A stretch of DNA of 64,000 bases from DATAEE01 sp963725145 (GTDB taxonomy: Bacteria > Acidobacteriota > Vicinamibacteria > Vicinamibacterales > 2-12-FULL-66-21): positions 558,001-622,000 of the forward strand of contig CAVRXL010000012.1 in NCBI GenBank assembly GCA_963725145.1, read 5' to 3'. This document shows positions 35,802 through 44,454 of the stretch, in pieces (the stretch's first letter is position 1; every line of letters starts with the position of its first letter). The notes under the pieces are model-generated. The model was given only the letters and a program-made list of their open reading frames with translations, was not told the DNA's origin and searched no databases. The position numbers and the translations under genes were made by a program.

Positions 35802-36560
35802 TCACGTGATGCGGCCCGCTCCCTCGACCGAGAGTCGCGTCACCGGGCGCTCGTAGCTGATCTGCGCGTACTCGGGGGGGCCGGCACGTCGCAGCGCGTG
35901 CACCATCGCCCGCCGAGGTGTTTCGGTCGGCCACGACGTCGCGGCCACGACGTCGAACCCGCTCGAGGCGATCCAGTCCTTCAGCGCCGCCAGCGTTGGA
36001 ACGAACCAGTTCGACGGATCTCCGCACAGCTCGGCGCCTCTGTAGAAGCGGACGTACGACTCCTCCGCCCTTCCGGCGAAGAGATGATCCGTAATCTCGC
36101 TTTCGAGATAGAGATCGGATGCGGACAGCGAATGCAGCTGATCCAGCGCGAGCAGCGGGTGCCGGAGGTGATACAGCACGCCGAAGAACAGGACGACGTC
36201 GAATGATTCCTTGAGGATCTGGGGCAGCTCGTAGACCGATGCCTGGACGAATTCGACGCGGCTGTCCAGGAGGCTTCGAATCGCCTCGAACCCGAACCGC
36301 GCGGGAGAGGCGATGTCGACGGCGACCACACGAGAGGCTCCGCGGCGCTCGGCTTCGAAGGCGCATCCGCCGTTCGTCGTGCCGATGTCCAGCACGGTCC
36401 TGCCAGCGAGTGCCTCCGGGACGCCGGCGCGCTGCAGCAGCTCGGACACGTCGGAGATGCCCGGCGTGAATACTCCAGGTGAGAGCTCGAAGCGCTGATG
36501 CCACAGGAAGCGGCTCGAGTCGATGAATTGTCTGCTGTGGGCGGAATCCAGCTGAATCAT
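35802..36560 (-). CDS. Methyltransferase related to the tandem pair
   Basis: 252 residues from ATG 36560; a longer upstream frame exists, but a TATAAT box 19 bases upstream supports this start. Motif I TVLDIGTTNGGCAFEAERRGASRVVAVDI, then FDVVLFFGVLYHLRHPLLALDQL and DPSNWFVPTLAALKDW. It shares the layout of copies 1 and 2 but is clearly more diverged. The Gly-rich loop reads IGTTNGG instead of IGAWDGF. Role unknown, probably sugar methylation given the setting. Confidence 0.78.
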   Translation of the reverse strand: MIQLDSAHSRQFIDSSRFLWHQRFELSPGVFTPGISDVSELLQRAGVPEALAGRTVLDIGTTNGGCAFEAERRGASRVVAVDIASPARFGFEAIRSLLDSRVEFVQASVYELPQILKESFDVVLFFGVLYHLRHPLLALDQLHSLSASDLYLESEITDHLFAGRAEESYVRFYRGAELCGDPSNWFVPTLAALKDWIASSGFDVVAATSWPTETPRRAMVHALRRAGPPEYAQISYERPVTRLSVEGAGRIT

Positions 36561-36579
36561 CTTCGACGTCACCGCAGCG

Positions 36580-36585
36580 ATTATA
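36580..36585 (-). promoter_or_regulatory. -10 box of diverged methyltransferase gene
   Basis: TATAAT on the minus strand, 19 bases before ATG 36560. Confidence 0.5.
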
Positions 36586-36642
36586 TGCGAGCGCTTTTGC
36601 GGGCTGATAGTCGTGATACGCTTACGGGATCCAATCGCACGC

Positions 36643-39600
36643 ATGAGCCAGCCGGTCTCTCAGAGCGCCTGCACGATCGTCGCCCGGAACTACCTGCCCT
36701 ACGCCCGCGTTCTCGCCGAATCGTTTCTCGAGCATCATCCGCAGGGAGCCTTCACCGTTCTCCTCATCGACGGAGAGGTTCCCGACGCGGACGAACGTTT
36801 CTCGTGCCTGCGCCTCGCGGACATCGGATTGTCACAAAAAGAAATCCGCCAGCTCGCCGGCATCTATGACGTGACCGAGCTGGCGACCGCCGTCAAGCCG
36901 CCGTTCCTCCGATATCTGCTCGAGCGGGACGGCGCGGAGATCGTGTACCTGGATCCCGACATCCAGGTCTTCGGTTCGCTGGACGAGGTCTGGGCGCTTG
37001 CGCGAAGCCACGGGATCGTCCTCACGCCGCACTCGACGGAGCCGCTGCCGCGCGACGGGCGCCGGGTGGATGGTTTCCACATCCTGTCCGCCGGAGTCTA
37101 CAACCTCGGGTTCATCGCGGTCGGAGCCGAATCCCGGCCTTTCCTCGAGTGGTGGTGGTCCTCCACGCGACGCGAGGCGCTGATCGACCTCAATCGCATG
37201 ATGTTCACCGATCAGCGCTGGATCGACTTCGTGCCGTGCTTCTTCGATCACTACATCCTCAAAGATCCCGGCTTCAACGTCGCCTACTGGAACCTTCACG
37301 CGCGGAAGGTGGCGCTCGAAGGCGACCGCTATCTCGTCAACGGCGTGCCGCTCCGGTTCTTTCACTTCAGCGGGTTCGATCTCCGCAAGCCGTATCTCCT
37401 GAGCAAGCACCAGGGAGATCGCCCGCGGGTGCTGCTGAGCGAGCGGCCGGAGCTCGCGAAGTTGTGTCGGGACTATGCGGCCCGTCTCACAGCGGCCGGT
37501 CTCGGGCAGGGGCAGGCGCCACCGTACGGGTGGGCGAACCTGCCCGGCGGAGTGTCGTTCGATACACGCATGCGGCGAGTCTATCGGGAAGCCGTGATCG
37601 CGTTCGAGCGCGGGATCGAGCCTGAGCCTCCCGATCCGTTCGACCAGGACGGTCGCGCCACGTTTCTGGATTGGCTCAACACGCCATCCTCCGACAAGCC
37701 CAGGCGCATCTCACGATACCTGTATTCGCTGTACCGCGATCGGCCCGATCTACAGAACGCGTTTCCCAGCCTCCACGGACCCGGCGGCGAGCGGTTCCTG
37801 GACTGGGTCCGCCACGATGGCGTGCAGCAGGAGAAGATTCCGCCGGAGCTGCTTCCCTCAGGTGCCGGAAGACCCGCCCCTGGTGTCGCGGCGCCACCGG
37901 CGCCGACGCCCGGCGTCAACATCGCCGGCTACTTCCGCGCGGAGCTCGGGATCGGCGAAGCCGCGCGCCTGCTCACCACGGCGTTGGAGGCCGGGAACAT
38001 CCCGCATGCGACCACCGCCTACGCGGTGACCTCCAGCCGAAAGTCGCATCCGTTTCGAGACCGCGGCGACGCGACGTCGCGCTTCGACGTCAACCTCGTG
38101 TGCGTGAACGGAGATCAGACGCCGGAGTTCGCCCGAAGCGCGGGCCCCGAGTTCTTCGCGGGCCGCCACACGGCGGGGTACTGGTTCTGGGAGCTCGAGA
38201 ACTTTCCGCCGACCATGCACGGCGGGTTCGACTTCGTCGACGAAGTCTGGTGCGCCACCGACTTCATCGCCCAGGCCGTGCGATCTGTCGGCCGCACGCC
38301 CGTGTTCACGATCCCTCTGCCGCTCGTTCCGCCCGAGTGCACCCCCGGCGTGGATCGGAAGCGCCTCGGTTTCCCCGAGCGCTTCATGTTTCTCTTCATC
38401 TTCGACTTCTTCAGCATCCTCGAACGGAAGAATCCGCACGCGGTGATCCAGGCGTTCAGCCGCGCGTTTGGCCCTGATGAAGGACCGATCCTCGTCATCA
38501 AGAGCATCAACGGCGACTACGCGCTGAACGATCTGGAGCGGTTGCGCGCCTCCGCCGCCGATCGCCCCGACATCCTGATCGTCGATACGTACTACACCTC
38601 GGGTGAAAAGAACGCGCTGGTGAATCTCAGCGATTGCTACGTGTCGCTGCACCGCTCCGAAGGGCTCGGCCTGACGATGGCCGAAGCGATGGCGATGGGG
38701 AAGCCGGTCATCGCAACCGCATATTCCGGCAACCTCCATTTCATGACGCCGGACAACAGCTATCTGGTCGACTACTCGCGGGTGGCCGTGCCGTCCGGCT
38801 GCGATCCCTATCCGGCCGGAGCGAAATGGGCCGAGCCCGACGTAGAGCAGGCGGCTGAGCTCATGCGTCTCGTGTACGAGGGCCGCGGGAAACCGAACGC
38901 CAGAGCGGAGCGCGGTCGCCGGGATGTGCTGGAGCGTCACACGCCCGCCACGTCGGCGGCGGCCATCGCGAGCCGCCTGGACGAGATTCGTCGCGAGAGG
39001 AGGACTTCAGTGGCAGTGTCGAGCCCGGTTCAGGCGCTGGCCGAGGCGCACGCGGGTGATCCGGTCGAGGACGTCCACAGCCTGCTCGGGCGGCTCGATC
39101 AGCTCACGACGCCCGAGGTCTGCGCCGAGCCGGTCGGACGCTTTCCGCAGGCCCGCCTGGCGGCACAGCGCATGCTCCTCCGCATCCTGCGCCCGTACTG
39201 GTGGCGTCAACGAATGCTCGACAACGGCTTGATTGCCGCGCTGCGGAGCCTGGCCGCTCGCGAAACCGCGGAGTTCGGGCATGTGGACAAGCGCGTGGCT
39301 GTGGTGGAGACCGTGGCGCAGAAGATTCTGGCCGATACCGCCAGCCTGCAGAAGACTGCGAAAGAGCATCTCGAAGGTCTCTCGCGCCTGGGGACCGACA
39401 TCCAGTCAGGTGTCGGGGGCCTGCAGGCGCATCTCCGGGGCGTGCAAGCGCATCTCGACGACGTTCAGGCGCATCTCGAGTCACTCACGCGCGATCTCGC
39501 CGAGACCCGGGGAACGGCGACGTCGCTATCTCAGCGGCTCTATGCCGTGCCGTACATGAGCGACCCGCGGAGTTTTCTCATCGAAGAGGCGGGCGGTCGT

Positions 39601-40266
39601 CGCCACCTGGGTTATCGCGCCAATGGCTCGGAGGCCGCGCCGTTCTACCGCGGGTTCGAGGACATCTTCAGAGGCCCCGAGTCCTTCATCCGCGATCGCC
39701 AGCGGTTCTACCTCCCGATCCTCCGTGAGTACTCGCGAGTGCTCGATGTCGGGTGCGGGCGGGGCGAGATGCTGGATCTGCTCAAGGAAGCAGGCATTCC
39801 GGCGGCCGGCGTCGATCTGGACGACGGCATGATCAAGCGCTGCCGTGAGCGGGGACACACCGTCGTCCAGGCGGAGGTGCTCGAGTACCTGCGCCAGCAG
39901 CCCGACCGGTCGATCCCCGCGATCTTCTGCGCGCAGGTGATTGAGCACATGACGTTCGAGGACCTGCGGACGTTTCTGCTGTTATCCCGGGCCAAGCTCG
40001 AGCCCGGCGGCGCGCTGATCGCGGAAACGGTCAATCCACACTCGCTCGAGGCCTTCAAGACGTTCTGGACGGATTTGACCCACCAGCGTCCCATCTTCCC
40101 CGAAGTTGCGCTCGCGCTCTGCAGCCTCGCCGGCTATCCGCGTGCCGACATCGTCTTTCCACTTGGCAGCGGGGATCTCGATCTCGATCGGCCGACGCAG
40201 GGAGAATACGCGGTGATCGCCCGTAAGGGCGGAACCGAAACGCCCGAGGCGTCCCGGAACGACTAG
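36643..40266 (+). CDS. GT8-like/GT4/coiled-coil/methyltransferase fusion
   Basis: 1,207 residues from ATG 36643 (GTG 36613 possible). Domain 1 (about 1-320) is a GT8-like enzyme with D104-P-D106 and the FHFSGFDLRKPY block; a helical module (about 345-405) follows. Domain 2 (about 424-790) is GT4: GYFRAELGIGEAARLL, then E673-x7-E681 in HRSEGLGLTMAEAMAMGKPV. A coiled-coil-like stretch (about 905-966) has heptad repeats such as LQAHLRGVQAHLDDVQAHLES. Domain 3 (about 985-1200) is a methyltransferase with motif I VLDVGCGRGEML near 1033 and ICAQVIEHM. The order recalls WbdD-like chain-length rulers that cap polysaccharide. The 3' end overlaps the convergent Wzt gene by four bases. Confidence 0.85.
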   Translation: MSQPVSQSACTIVARNYLPYARVLAESFLEHHPQGAFTVLLIDGEVPDADERFSCLRLADIGLSQKEIRQLAGIYDVTELATAVKPPFLRYLLERDGAEIVYLDPDIQVFGSLDEVWALARSHGIVLTPHSTEPLPRDGRRVDGFHILSAGVYNLGFIAVGAESRPFLEWWWSSTRREALIDLNRMMFTDQRWIDFVPCFFDHYILKDPGFNVAYWNLHARKVALEGDRYLVNGVPLRFFHFSGFDLRKPYLLSKHQGDRPRVLLSERPELAKLCRDYAARLTAAGLGQGQAPPYGWANLPGGVSFDTRMRRVYREAVIAFERGIEPEPPDPFDQDGRATFLDWLNTPSSDKPRRISRYLYSLYRDRPDLQNAFPSLHGPGGERFLDWVRHDGVQQEKIPPELLPSGAGRPAPGVAAPPAPTPGVNIAGYFRAELGIGEAARLLTTALEAGNIPHATTAYAVTSSRKSHPFRDRGDATSRFDVNLVCVNGDQTPEFARSAGPEFFAGRHTAGYWFWELENFPPTMHGGFDFVDEVWCATDFIAQAVRSVGRTPVFTIPLPLVPPECTPGVDRKRLGFPERFMFLFIFDFFSILERKNPHAVIQAFSRAFGPDEGPILVIKSINGDYALNDLERLRASAADRPDILIVDTYYTSGEKNALVNLSDCYVSLHRSEGLGLTMAEAMAMGKPVIATAYSGNLHFMTPDNSYLVDYSRVAVPSGCDPYPAGAKWAEPDVEQAAELMRLVYEGRGKPNARAERGRRDVLERHTPATSAAAIASRLDEIRRERRTSVAVSSPVQALAEAHAGDPVEDVHSLLGRLDQLTTPEVCAEPVGRFPQARLAAQRMLLRILRPYWWRQRMLDNGLIAALRSLAARETAEFGHVDKRVAVVETVAQKILADTASLQKTAKEHLEGLSRLGTDIQSGVGGLQAHLRGVQAHLDDVQAHLESLTRDLAETRGTATSLSQRLYAVPYMSDPRSFLIEEAGGRRHLGYRANGSEAAPFYRGFEDIFRGPESFIRDRQRFYLPILREYSRVLDVGCGRGEMLDLLKEAGIPAAGVDLDDGMIKRCRERGHTVVQAEVLEYLRQQPDRSIPAIFCAQVIEHMTFEDLRTFLLLSRAKLEPGGALIAETVNPHSLEAFKTFWTDLTHQRPIFPEVALALCSLAGYPRADIVFPLGSGDLDLDRPTQGEYAVIARKGGTETPEASRND

Positions 40267-41681
40267 CGATCCCTCGCCTGGGTGATCATCAGCGCCGATT
40301 CGCCCCTCGGGTGCGGCCGCGCCGGCGCGATCCGCTCCGCTCGCAGGCCGACCGCCTGGCAGAGTTCCGCAAGCACGGCGAAAGGGTAGTGGAAGGGCTC
40401 GGCGTCGGCAGACGTCCTGAATCCGCCGCGCTCCATGGGTTCGAAGGGCGTCGGGGCGTGGCTCTCGTACCAGCTGGCCAGGAACCGACCCGTCGGCTTG
40501 AGCACACGCGCGACCGAGCCGAGGCAGCGCGCGATCCGGTTCAGGGTCAGCCGGGAGAAGAGCCCCTCCGCGACGACGAAGTCGAACTGATAGGGGATGA
40601 TCGACAGGTCGAAACTATCGTTGACCAGATAATGGCCCCGCTCGACCTCGAGACCCGCTTTGGGTAGCTCGAAAACAAACCCGGCGCGGAACCGCGCGTG
40701 GTCGGGCTCGAAGCCCCACAAATGCTTATCCTCCAGAAACGCCAGCAGGTGACGGGCCGTAGCGAAACTGCCGCAGCCGACGTCGAGCACGAAGTGCCGC
40801 GGCTCCAGACCTTCCTGGCGCAGCAAGTCGAACGCCCACTGCCCCCCTTCGGCCCAATGTCCTCCCGGCACCATGCGATGCCATCCGCCCTCGTCGGTGG
40901 CGTCGCGAGTGCGTGACCGCGCCACTGGCGCCGTGTCGGCAAGAACGCGGTGGTATTCCTCGAGCCCCGGACTAACCGGCCCATCGAAGAGGAGATGGCC
41001 GCCGTCCAGCAGACAGAGACGTTCGCACACGCTCTTGACCGCCTGAGGAGAGTGCGACACGAATAGGATCGTACGCCCCTCGGCGCGGAAGCGCTCCATC
41101 GTGCGCATGCACTGTCGCTGGAAGGACTCGTCACCAACGGCAAAGACCTCGTCGAGGAGCAGGAGATCCGGATCGAGATTCGCCGCGACCGCGAAGCCGA
41201 GCCGCATGTGCATCCCGGAGGAGTAGTTCTTCAGGGCCACGTCCATGAAGGCCGAGAGGCCCGAGTACTCGACGATCTGGCCGTACAGCGCTTCGATCCT
41301 GGCGCGCGAGAGCCCGTGGACCGCGGCATTGAGGAAGACGTTCTCGCGCCCCGTCAACTCCGGATGAAACCCGATGCCCAGCTCGATCATCGTGGCCACT
41401 CTCGACCCGCGCCGGATCGCCAGGCGGCCGGAGGTCGGGCGGTGGATACCGGCCACGAGGCGCAGGAAGGTGCTCTTTCCCGAGCCGTTGCGACCGACGA
41501 TGGCGACGGCCTCGCCGGCGTCGATCGAGAGCGTCACGTCACGCAGCGCCCAGAACTCCTCGGTCTGCTCCCGCCGAGACGGATGCAGCATCCCGAGGTA
41601 TCGCTCCTTGAGGGAGGTCGATCGGTTGTGCCGGAGGAGAAACCGCTTCGCGACTCCGTGTGCCTCGAGGACCCGACTCAT
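40263..41681 (-). CDS. wzt: Wzt-type ABC exporter ATPase fused to methyltransferase
   Basis: 472 residues. The N-terminal 245 residues are a polysaccharide-export ATPase: G63-R-N-G-S-G-K-S-T71 (Walker A), YSSGMHMRL signature (153-161), LLLLDE Walker B (173-178) and switch H210. In classical Wzt the next part is a beta-sandwich that recognises the capped polymer end. Here it is a methyltransferase instead (about 280-470): VLDVGCGSFATARHLL at 298-313, FVVAEGLFSRLTL and LKPTGRFLASWYE. The gene starts seven bases after the Wzm stop. It would power export of the polymer, with the appended domain possibly capping or sensing it. Confidence 0.88.
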   Translation of the reverse strand: MSRVLEAHGVAKRFLLRHNRSTSLKERYLGMLHPSRREQTEEFWALRDVTLSIDAGEAVAIVGRNGSGKSTFLRLVAGIHRPTSGRLAIRRGSRVATMIELGIGFHPELTGRENVFLNAAVHGLSRARIEALYGQIVEYSGLSAFMDVALKNYSSGMHMRLGFAVAANLDPDLLLLDEVFAVGDESFQRQCMRTMERFRAEGRTILFVSHSPQAVKSVCERLCLLDGGHLLFDGPVSPGLEEYHRVLADTAPVARSRTRDATDEGGWHRMVPGGHWAEGGQWAFDLLRQEGLEPRHFVLDVGCGSFATARHLLAFLEDKHLWGFEPDHARFRAGFVFELPKAGLEVERGHYLVNDSFDLSIIPYQFDFVVAEGLFSRLTLNRIARCLGSVARVLKPTGRFLASWYESHAPTPFEPMERGGFRTSADAEPFHYPFAVLAELCQAVGLRAERIAPARPHPRGESALMITQARDR

Positions 41682-41687
41682 CCAGAC

Positions 41688-42983
41688 CTAGACCTGCTCC
41701 GCGAGCCGGTCCTCGCTGCCGACAAAGAGCGACGTGCCGAGAACGAACGCCGCGGTGGCGTAACTGCAGGCGGCCAGCCAGACCTGAGCTCCCGGCGCTT
41801 GTCCCTGGTACAGGATCTCCTGATACGCCACGAGGAAGGGGGAGACGGGGCTGAGAAGGACAGGCAACTTCAGGAGCTCCGGGACGTCCCGGAACGCGTA
41901 CACGATCGGCGTCGTCCAGAACAGCGCGCTGAGCGCCACCTCGAGGAGGTGGCGTATGTCCCGATAGAACGCCGTGGCCGTCGCGACGGCGAGCGCGACG
42001 CCGGTCGTGAAGAGGACCTGGAGCGCGAGGAAGAGGGGCAGCAGGACGATCGCGGGCGACAGCGGAACGCGGAAGATCGCCAGCGCGATCGGCAGGAACA
42101 CGGCCAGCGCGAGCAGGAACTGAATGAGATTGAAGCACACCGCCGCCACCGGCAGGATCGCGCGGGGAAACCCGACGCTGCGGATGAGTCCGCCGGCATC
42201 GACGAGCGATGAAGTGGCCATCATGACCGAGTTGGCGAAAAAGCCCCAGGTCAGGAGGCCGAGCAGGAGCAGGAAGACAAATCCTTCGCTCCGCACGCGG
42301 AGGATATAGGTGAACGCGACGGTGTACACGGCCACCATGACGAGGGGATTGGCAAGCGACCACACGAAGCCGAAGACCGATCCGCGGTACTTCAGCCGCA
42401 GATCCTTCATCACGAGGTTTCTCAGGAGCTCCCGGTACCGGAGGATGCCGAGCAGACCCGCGCTCACGCTCGAGGGTGCGGATCGATCCTCGAGAGGCCC
42501 GAGCGGATCCCGGTCGACGCGCGCGGCGCGCGCCAGCCGGACGAGGCCGGCCCCGCTGCGCCACGCGAACGCCGTCAGGATCAGGAGCAGGGCGTCGACG
42601 ACGAACGAGATGCGAGAGACGCCCTCGAACCCGTAAATCATGCGAGCAAGCAGGGCGCCGGCGGCCGTGCCCGTCAACGCGCCGACGACAAGGCGCGGCA
42701 GCCATTGCCGTCCTCGCCTGTACGTGTACGTGCCGAGAATGGCAATCGCCGCCATCTGTGACCCGGCCACGATCCAGACCGTCCGCGCGACGGACGGGAG
42801 GAACAGGGTCAGTTCGGCGCCCTCGAAGCGAAGGCGATAGGCCGCCCAGTAGCAGACCAGCGCGAGCCCCGCGTCGATGAAGAGAGCGACCAGCCGAGAT
42901 GCCGGCGGTTCGACGAGCGCGCCGACCTCCACCGGAGCCGAGGGGGCCGTCGGCGCGCGGCGGGTACCGACTGGCTCATTCAT
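41688..42983 (-). CDS. wzm: Wzm-type ABC exporter permease with extra N-terminal membrane domain
   Basis: 431 residues from ATG 42983; ATG 43007 is possible. The C-terminal part (about 165-431) is an ABC-2 permease: LLRNLVMKDLRLKYRGSVFGFVWSLANPL is the family opening, and six hydrophobic segments follow. The first 150 residues hold extra helices with RLVALFIDAGLALVCYWAAYRLRFEG and FVVDALLLILTAFAWRSG. They match the N-terminal membrane region of CapD/PglF-type proteins, and a second copy of that region is in the protein at 59134. Together with Wzt it would move a lipid-linked polysaccharide across the inner membrane. Confidence 0.88.
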   Translation of the reverse strand: MNEPVGTRRAPTAPSAPVEVGALVEPPASRLVALFIDAGLALVCYWAAYRLRFEGAELTLFLPSVARTVWIVAGSQMAAIAILGTYTYRRGRQWLPRLVVGALTGTAAGALLARMIYGFEGVSRISFVVDALLLILTAFAWRSGAGLVRLARAARVDRDPLGPLEDRSAPSSVSAGLLGILRYRELLRNLVMKDLRLKYRGSVFGFVWSLANPLVMVAVYTVAFTYILRVRSEGFVFLLLLGLLTWGFFANSVMMATSSLVDAGGLIRSVGFPRAILPVAAVCFNLIQFLLALAVFLPIALAIFRVPLSPAIVLLPLFLALQVLFTTGVALAVATATAFYRDIRHLLEVALSALFWTTPIVYAFRDVPELLKLPVLLSPVSPFLVAYQEILYQGQAPGAQVWLAACSYATAAFVLGTSLFVGSEDRLAEQV

Positions 42984-43003
42984 GTCCAAAGGCGAATGAT
43001 AGA

Positions 43004-44314
43004 TCATCGTCGAGCCGGGATGTCTCCCGCCGCGGGAGATCCCCACGTCGCCGTGACGAGACCACCGGTCGCCGAGCTCAGGATGAACCACTGTCCCGTG
43101 GCCTGCCTGAAGATCGCGAGATCCGCCCGCCTGTCCCCGTCGTAGTCGGCGGGGACCGGCGTATCGCCCAATCCCGACGCCGAGCCGGCGCCGAAGCCGA
43201 TCGTCAGAATGCCGCCCGAGGCCGTGCTCAAGATGAACCATTCACCGGTTGATTGCCGATAGATGGCGAGATCCGCACGTCCATCGCCGTCGTAGTCTGC
43301 CGGCACCGGAGTGTCTCCAAGGCCACTCGAGGCCCCCGCGCCGAACGCCGCGTGGGACGTGCCGCCATCCGACGAACGGCGCACGGCCCACTCGCCGGTC
43401 GTCGTTCTATAGACCGCGATGTCGGCCCTGCCGTCACCGTCGAAGTCCCGATCCGACTGGTTCCCGGTCGGCGCGATCGTCATGCCCCTGATCGCCGAGC
43501 CGTCTCCGATGAGCGCCAATCAACGTTGCCGCACCGGTCTCCAGGTTGATGGTGTAGAAACTCGACGCGCCGGCCGCACTGAGCGCGGCGAACGCCCTCC
43601 CGTCCGGTGCGATGTCAAAGCCCGTTACTGTCCGCCGCGTCCACACCCAGGGGTCCGACCGTATTCAGGGTGCCGCCGTTCGGCGGATTCTGTCGAATCA
43701 GGACGTCCAGCCCGACGTCGATGCCGTAGAGCGTCGTGACGCCGGCCCCGACGATGTTGTTGGTGTAGGCGGATGCCGTGACGGTCGGGTTCGCGCCAGC
43801 GTGAAGATCGCCGGGCGCGTACGCAAGATTCGTGTCGACACCCGCCACGCCGCCGGTGTTGGGATTGAGGCGCAGGTTCTGCTCGGCATCGCTGACCACG
43901 CGCATCCGATCGACGACCGGGTTGAAATCGAACCCGAACACGGTGCCGGTGAGCGGCGGTGCGAACGGGCCGCCGACGACCGTTGCCACGCCGTTGGCTC
44001 GGATTGATGACATAGACGCGACTGGTCGTACCGAGCGCGAACAACTCCCCGGTCGCCGGTCGAAAGTCGATCGCCAGAATCTGCTCGCCCGCCTGCAGCC
44101 CCGTGATGGCACGCGCGCTGAGCAACGTCCCCGGCGTGTTGCTGCGAAACGTCACCAGGATATCGCCCGGGCCGACGGCGTAGACAAGCAGATTGGGGGC
44201 GGCTGAGGCCCCGGGGACCACGCACAACATCAGCAGCATCAGCAAGCGGGCAACGCGCAAGGCGCTCTTCCTCGCCGAACCTGCGCGCTCGATTGGGGTC
44301 TCGACTGTCATCAT
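43004..44314 (-). CDS. Secreted DUF4394/VCBS protein, three frame breaks
   Basis: About 435 residues once repaired, from ATG 44314, with a good ribosome-binding site (AGGAG). A hydrophobic signal (VARLLMLLMLCVVPGASA) precedes a DUF4394-type domain: NLLVYAVGPGDILVTFRSN, VFGFDFNPVVDRMRVVSDAEQNLRLNP, NNIVGAGVTTLYGIDVGLD and TGFDIAPDGRAFAAL. Three VCBS-type repeats with DxDxDG (for example DYDGDGRADLAIYRQSTGEWFI) end the protein. Frame breaks of one base lie near 44006, 43627 and 43506; each is repaired by one base, and protein similarity continues across them. Either a recent pseudogene or poor base calling. It is divergent from the subtilase gene. Confidence 0.72.
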
Positions 44315-44454
44315 TTTTTCTCCTGGAAGAGATATCGGATGGAGGGAAGCCAAGCTCATGCGCTTGCGGATGAGCTTAATATGTGTTCTAATTTGAAGTT
44401 CCCCACAGCTCCGGCCGACTTCCTGCCCATGTTTCCTCCGGGAGAAGCGAAGCC
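44315..44454. other. Divergent intergenic region
   Basis: 140 bases between two secreted-protein genes, with a distinctly AT-rich stretch (TTAATATGTGTTCTAATTTGAA, 44376-44397). It presumably holds both promoters. I cannot assign single boxes. Confidence 0.4.

Noticed and set aside
43007..43241. A longer start for the Wzm permease
   Set aside because: The extra 78 residues overlap the VCBS repeats of the neighbouring gene and are Arg/Gly-rich shadow. ATG 42983 fits the membrane domain.
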